25,386 bases of DNA from Nitrospira sp. UBA2083 (GTDB taxonomy: Bacteria; Nitrospirota; Nitrospiria; Nitrospirales; Nitrospiraceae). The notes beneath the pieces are model-generated. The model had not been told where the DNA came from. It made no database searches and saw nothing but the letters and a program-made list of their open reading frames with translations. Positions 23,689 through 25,386 of this stretch are shown here, piece after piece (position 1 is the first letter of the stretch; each line of letters starts with the position of its first letter). Location of the stretch: NCBI GenBank assembly GCA_002331625.1, contig DCZN01000052.1, positions 1 through 25,386 of the forward strand, read 5' to 3'. The translations under genes and the position numbers were made by a program.

Positions 23689-24165
23689 ATGACAACGTTT
23701 CTGCAGCGAATGAACCTCCGTATTCTCCCGTTCCTTTTGATTGGAAGTGTGGGTGGTTGTGCCTTGATGACCAGCGGCATGCAACAGCGGGCTACCACCT
23801 GTAGCTATGACCAAGCCTGGGATGCAGCAATCGATGCCGTAAAGGATCGGTCAGCCGATACGAGTGATAAAGAGGCTGGATTGATCGTCACGCACTGGCT
23901 CGAAATTCCGATGCCGGGCCGAAAGTACGGTGCCTTTCGACGGGAAATCTCCGATAGTAGAGACCGATCCCGCCTCACGCTACGGGTGAAACGGACGGAC
24001 GACACGACACAAATCTTTTTCATCGAAGAACGACATAGCTGGGTCATGCGGGGAGGGTCACGTCTCTTCGGCTGGGCTCCGACTGATCCATCCCTAGAAG
24101 TCATACGAGACATACAAGATCGTCTGGATACGAAACTGCAGGAGCGCGGATGTTCAGTTACCTAA
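23689..24165 (+). CDS. Small lipoprotein of unknown function
   Basis: A 158-residue protein that I cannot place in a family. Residues 1-23 form a lipoprotein-type signal (RILPFLLIGSVGGC, Cys24). The mature part has CSYDQAWDAAIDAVKDRSADTSDKEAGLIVTHW, an opening often seen in small BamC/DUF-type envelope lipoproteins where a conserved helix is followed by strands, then LTLRVKRTDDTTQIFFIEE and a helix at the end (VIRDIQDRLDTKL). The signal suggests an outer- or inner-membrane attachment facing the periplasm. It overlaps the FMN-binding gene by 16 bases, so the two are likely made together. Its ribosome site lies in a hairpin. Confidence 0.6.
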   Translation: MTTFLQRMNLRILPFLLIGSVGGCALMTSGMQQRATTCSYDQAWDAAIDAVKDRSADTSDKEAGLIVTHWLEIPMPGRKYGAFRREISDSRDRSRLTLRVKRTDDTTQIFFIEERHSWVMRGGSRLFGWAPTDPSLEVIRDIQDRLDTKLQERGCSVT

Positions 24166-24836
24166 AGGCCCCTGCCAGTTTTGTAATCGGGGCAATACTC
24201 TGGCTAGCCACTCCCCTCTCGGCTGGAGCAGAGCGGGTATGGGATCCCGACCTGAAGCGCTATCTCACGGAGGACGAGTTGAATCATGCTGAAGTCTTCA
24301 TGTCGGAAGATGAGGCCGTGAAGATTGTGTTTCCGAAATCGCAACACATTCGCAAAGAAGTCATCCAGCTCACCCCAGACAAAAAAGATCTGATCGAACA
24401 ACGCATCGGGTGGAAGTTTCCTGAACAAGCTTTTGAAGTCTATATCGGGGAAACAGGAGACAAAATCGACGGATATGCCATGGTCCACAACACCATCGGC
24501 AAACACAAGCATATGACCTATATGGTCGGCGTTGATGCAAAAGGGGCTTGCGCCGACGTCGAGCTGTTGGTGTTCCGCGAATCCAGGGGAAGTGAAGTGG
24601 GGCGAAAACGATTCAACGTCCAATATGAGGGCAAGACCGTTTTGGATCCGATCCGCATTAACAAAGACATCATCAACATCACCGGTGCAACGATGTCGGT
24701 TCGCTCGATGAGCGCGGGCATCAAACGAGTTTTGGTGTTGGTCGATGAGTTCTATTTGAAGCCCGCCGGGATCGGCAGCGATACGCTGGCCGCCAAGAAG
24801 GACAAAGGGTTTCTGCCGTCGATATTTGGGAACTAG
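24150..24836 (+). CDS. Exported FMN-binding domain protein (covalent flavin)
   Basis: A 228-residue protein with a signal peptide (about 1-27, ending LSAGA) and an FMN_bind domain. The attachment motif DIINITGATMSVRSM has Thr181 in the position flavinylated by ApbE in NqrC/RnfG-type proteins (pattern D-x3-[ST]GAT-x-[ST]). Ahead of it are VYIGETGDKIDGYAMVHNTIGKHK and MTYMVGVDAKG, the usual strands before the motif. It should act as a periplasm-facing flavin electron carrier. GGAG stands five bases before the ATG, and the start overlaps the lipoprotein gene by 16 bases. An apbE gene lies 3 kb away. The next gene encodes a four-helix membrane protein that may be its electron donor. Confidence 0.88.
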   Translation: MFSYLKAPASFVIGAILWLATPLSAGAERVWDPDLKRYLTEDELNHAEVFMSEDEAVKIVFPKSQHIRKEVIQLTPDKKDLIEQRIGWKFPEQAFEVYIGETGDKIDGYAMVHNTIGKHKHMTYMVGVDAKGACADVELLVFRESRGSEVGRKRFNVQYEGKTVLDPIRINKDIINITGATMSVRSMSAGIKRVLVLVDEFYLKPAGIGSDTLAAKKDKGFLPSIFGN

Positions 24837-24861
24837 CTGAAGCGGACCCAGCGTCCCGGGC

Positions 24862-25380
24862 ATGCGAAACTTTAACCAAAAATTCAGGCTTCGTGACTCA
24901 GACCGACATATCCGATTGCTCTATACCCTGTTCTTGCTCTTGATGTTCGTCGGGTTTTGCTTCTCGTTTTTTTGGGCGCATAGTATGACGGGACTGTCAC
25001 TTCAAGGCATCACGGATCACTACCGGGGGTCAGACGCGACGTTCGGTGAACCGATGTCCTTCCGCGAGTTAGCGGAAATCACGCACTTCCACCTGTTCAC
25101 CATGCCGGTCGTCTTCATGATTTTAATTCACGTCATGTATCTGACCAGCGCCAGCCAGATGCTCAAAGTGATCGTGACATGGGCTGGCTTCGGTGGCGTT
25201 ATGCTCGATCTCCTGTCTCCATGGCTCATCAGTTATGTGTCTCCTATTTTTGTGCTGACGATGCTGACCGGTGATACGCTGATGACGATCAGTTTTCTGG
25301 TGATGTTTGTGTTCCCGCTGTATGAGATGTGGGTACTGGAGCAACCGCTCATGGGAGGGAAGCGCCCACAAGAATCCTAG
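24862..25380 (+). CDS. Four-helix membrane protein with conserved-looking histidines
   Basis: A 172-residue integral membrane protein. Helices lie near residues 17-40, 75-95, 103-125 and 128-153. Histidines cluster at helix edges: His40 at the end of helix 1, His75 and His77 (EITHFHLF) at the start of helix 2, and His90 within it. Such placement would suit haem or metal binding, as in small cytochrome b-like proteins, but I do not recognise a family and the ligands are unproven. It starts 25 bases after the FMN-binding gene, with no clear ribosome site, and probably shares its transcript. The simplest reading is a membrane electron donor for the flavin protein. Confidence 0.7.
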   Translation: MRNFNQKFRLRDSDRHIRLLYTLFLLLMFVGFCFSFFWAHSMTGLSLQGITDHYRGSDATFGEPMSFRELAEITHFHLFTMPVVFMILIHVMYLTSASQMLKVIVTWAGFGGVMLDLLSPWLISYVSPIFVLTMLTGDTLMTISFLVMFVFPLYEMWVLEQPLMGGKRPQES

Positions 25381-25386
25381 GTCCAG

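Noticed and set aside
1..25386. CRISPR arrays, tRNA or rRNA genes
   Set aside because: No regular short repeats with spacers, and no tRNA or rRNA landmarks were seen on either strand by eye; a covariance-model scan was not possible.

Overview
The window looks like a piece of a Gram-negative, moderately GC-rich chromosome. Lipoprotein signals, an ExbB/ExbD/TonB set and a porin ending in aromatic residues all point to an outer membrane. The mix of genes (iron-uptake operon behind a Fur gene, TIR/caspase/TRAFs-binding proteins, ApbE plus an FMN-binding protein) reminds me most of Nitrospira (Nitrospirota). That assignment is an inference from gene content; no rRNA or other marker gene is present.

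Layout. (1) 1-448: a decayed right end of an IS3-family element. (2) 642-3446, plus strand: small housekeeping or accessory genes: a YCII/DGPF-domain protein, a MoaD/ThiS-like beta-grasp protein, a VOC (PhnB-like) protein, a secreted DUF1579 protein and an exported FKBP-type prolyl isomerase. (3) 3510-10728: a five-gene conflict or signalling island. On the minus strand lie a metacaspase-like protease, a patatin-like phospholipase and a DUF4062-coiled-coil-TPR protein, probably one operon. Divergent from it is a membrane-anchored TIR protein with a DUF4352-like outer domain. Convergent with the TIR gene is a 658-residue protein that joins a TIR/deoxyribosyltransferase-like domain, a TRAFs-binding/TPR-like middle and a SLOG-like Rossmann domain. 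(4) 10862-13728: an O-methyltransferase, an M32 carboxypeptidase and a Panacea/SocA-like protein. (5) 13885-20014: a Fur regulator followed by FbpABC-type ferric-iron import genes and exbB-exbD-tonB, all on the plus strand and tightly packed. (6) 20122-25380: apbE and a lipoprotein gene on the minus strand, and across a Fur-box-like promoter region a 59-residue Com-like zinc-ribbon protein, a porin, a lipoprotein, a covalent-flavin (FMN-binding) protein and a histidine-bearing four-helix membrane protein on the plus strand.

How they may work together. Segments 5 and 6 read as one iron-responsive locus. TonB/ExbBD would energise outer-membrane receptors (none is in the window) and FbpABC would bring ferric iron across the inner membrane. 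ApbE would attach FMN to the protein at 24150, which with the neighbouring membrane protein could form an extracytoplasmic electron-transfer unit, for example for reducing iron. The island at 3510-10728 combines three classic effector types (protease, lipase, NADase-type TIR) with two proteins that look like sensors or scaffolds. No cyclic-nucleotide synthase, STAND ATPase or reverse transcriptase is visible here, so it does not match CBASS or a known avs system from what can be seen.
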